From assembly GCA_038380795.1 (NCBI GenBank), contig CM076279.1:1565001-1629000 (forward strand): a stretch of DNA of 64,000 bases. Direction: 5' to 3'. Positions 63,816 to 64,000 of the stretch are shown here, piece after piece. The translations under genes and the position numbers were made by a program. This DNA is from Pyrocephalus nanus. Its lineage: Eukaryota; Chordata; Aves; Passeriformes; Tyrannidae. Under the pieces are notes generated by a model. It saw nothing but the letters and a program-made list of their open reading frames with translations, was not told where the DNA came from and did no database searches. The first letter of the stretch is position 1, and each line of letters starts with the position of its first letter.

Positions 63816-64000
63816 TAAAAAAACCTTGGCTCAACATCCTGAGCAGCTTTCCAGGGATGAAACACTAGTCATGCTCAACAGCAGGGGAAAAAATGCAAGT
63901 TAAGAGCCCTAGACAAGGGAGAAGAGAGGCACTCAACATGAAAAGAGATGGATCACCTGTCAGAGGGATCCAGGGATCTCTTCCAGACCACAGAAGCTCC

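Larger units (their letters stand above)
63293..64000. other. Gene-free interval to window end
   Basis: Unique sequence with a POU octamer on the minus strand (ATTTGCAT, 63657-63664) and the CA microsatellite at 63784-63815. No gene recognised. The sequence continues beyond the window. Confidence 0.5.

Noticed and set aside
1..64000. CRISPR array, bacterial operon, phage or plasmid features
   Set aside because: No regularly spaced direct repeats with unique spacers, no Shine-Dalgarno-led gene runs; CR1 elements and base texture identify vertebrate DNA.

Overview
The window is vertebrate, almost certainly avian, nuclear DNA without a convincing protein-coding gene. About twenty 3'-terminal fragments of CR1 retrotransposons support a bird. 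They carry the characteristic tail on either strand (GAATCATAGAAT...GGTTGGAAGGGACC, or GGTCCCTTCCAACC...ATTCTATG). Nearly every copy is cut to its last 50-340 bases, the usual avian state. The rest is moderately GC-balanced sequence with homopolymer A/T runs, a few minisatellites and microsatellites, and two old tRNA-type SINE remnants. There are no bacterial operons, Shine-Dalgarno sites, CRISPR arrays, or intact rRNA/tRNA genes. The order or species of bird cannot be read from the sequence.

Layout. 1-5.3 kb: unique sequence with an AT-rich, 3'UTR-like first kilobase and a G-quadruplex candidate. 5.29-6.02 kb: a six-copy 21-bp minisatellite and the longest plus-strand CR1 tail. 6-10.7 kb: unique sequence, a C-rich minisatellite (9.56-9.81 kb) and an AT cruciform candidate (10.7 kb). 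12-19.3 kb: unique sequence with possible conserved blocks, a CArG/TATA-like site (16.3 kb), a 268-codon open frame, a MIR-like SINE (17.4 kb) and a CR1 cluster (18.75-19.28 kb). 20-27.5 kb: a 20-bp minisatellite, a GC-rich block open in several frames, a minus-strand tRNA-derived SINE (24.3 kb) and CR1 tails. 29.9-30.06 kb: an AT-rich block with homeodomain and POU motifs. 36.7 kb: a TATA box with a CpG-rich leader and an ATG in good context. 41.8 and 48.7 kb: exon-like segments bounded by splice-site consensus. 45.5-55 kb: CR1 tails, long T/A runs and microsatellites. 59-64 kb: further CR1 tails, a 24-bp perfect palindrome and a cluster of four POU octamers, one fused to a SOX site in the SOX2-OCT4 composite arrangement (62461-62475).

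Interpretation (inference). This is intergenic or intronic DNA, perhaps near a developmental gene. The most testable signals are the SOX/POU motif cluster near 62-63.7 kb, the TATA/CpG promoter candidate at 36.7 kb and the two splice-bounded segments. Most long open frames look like effects of composition or of repeats whose unit happens to lack stops, so they are not annotated as genes. No gene symbol is assigned. Interval coordinates come from reading by eye and CR1 edges are uncertain by about 10-30 bases.
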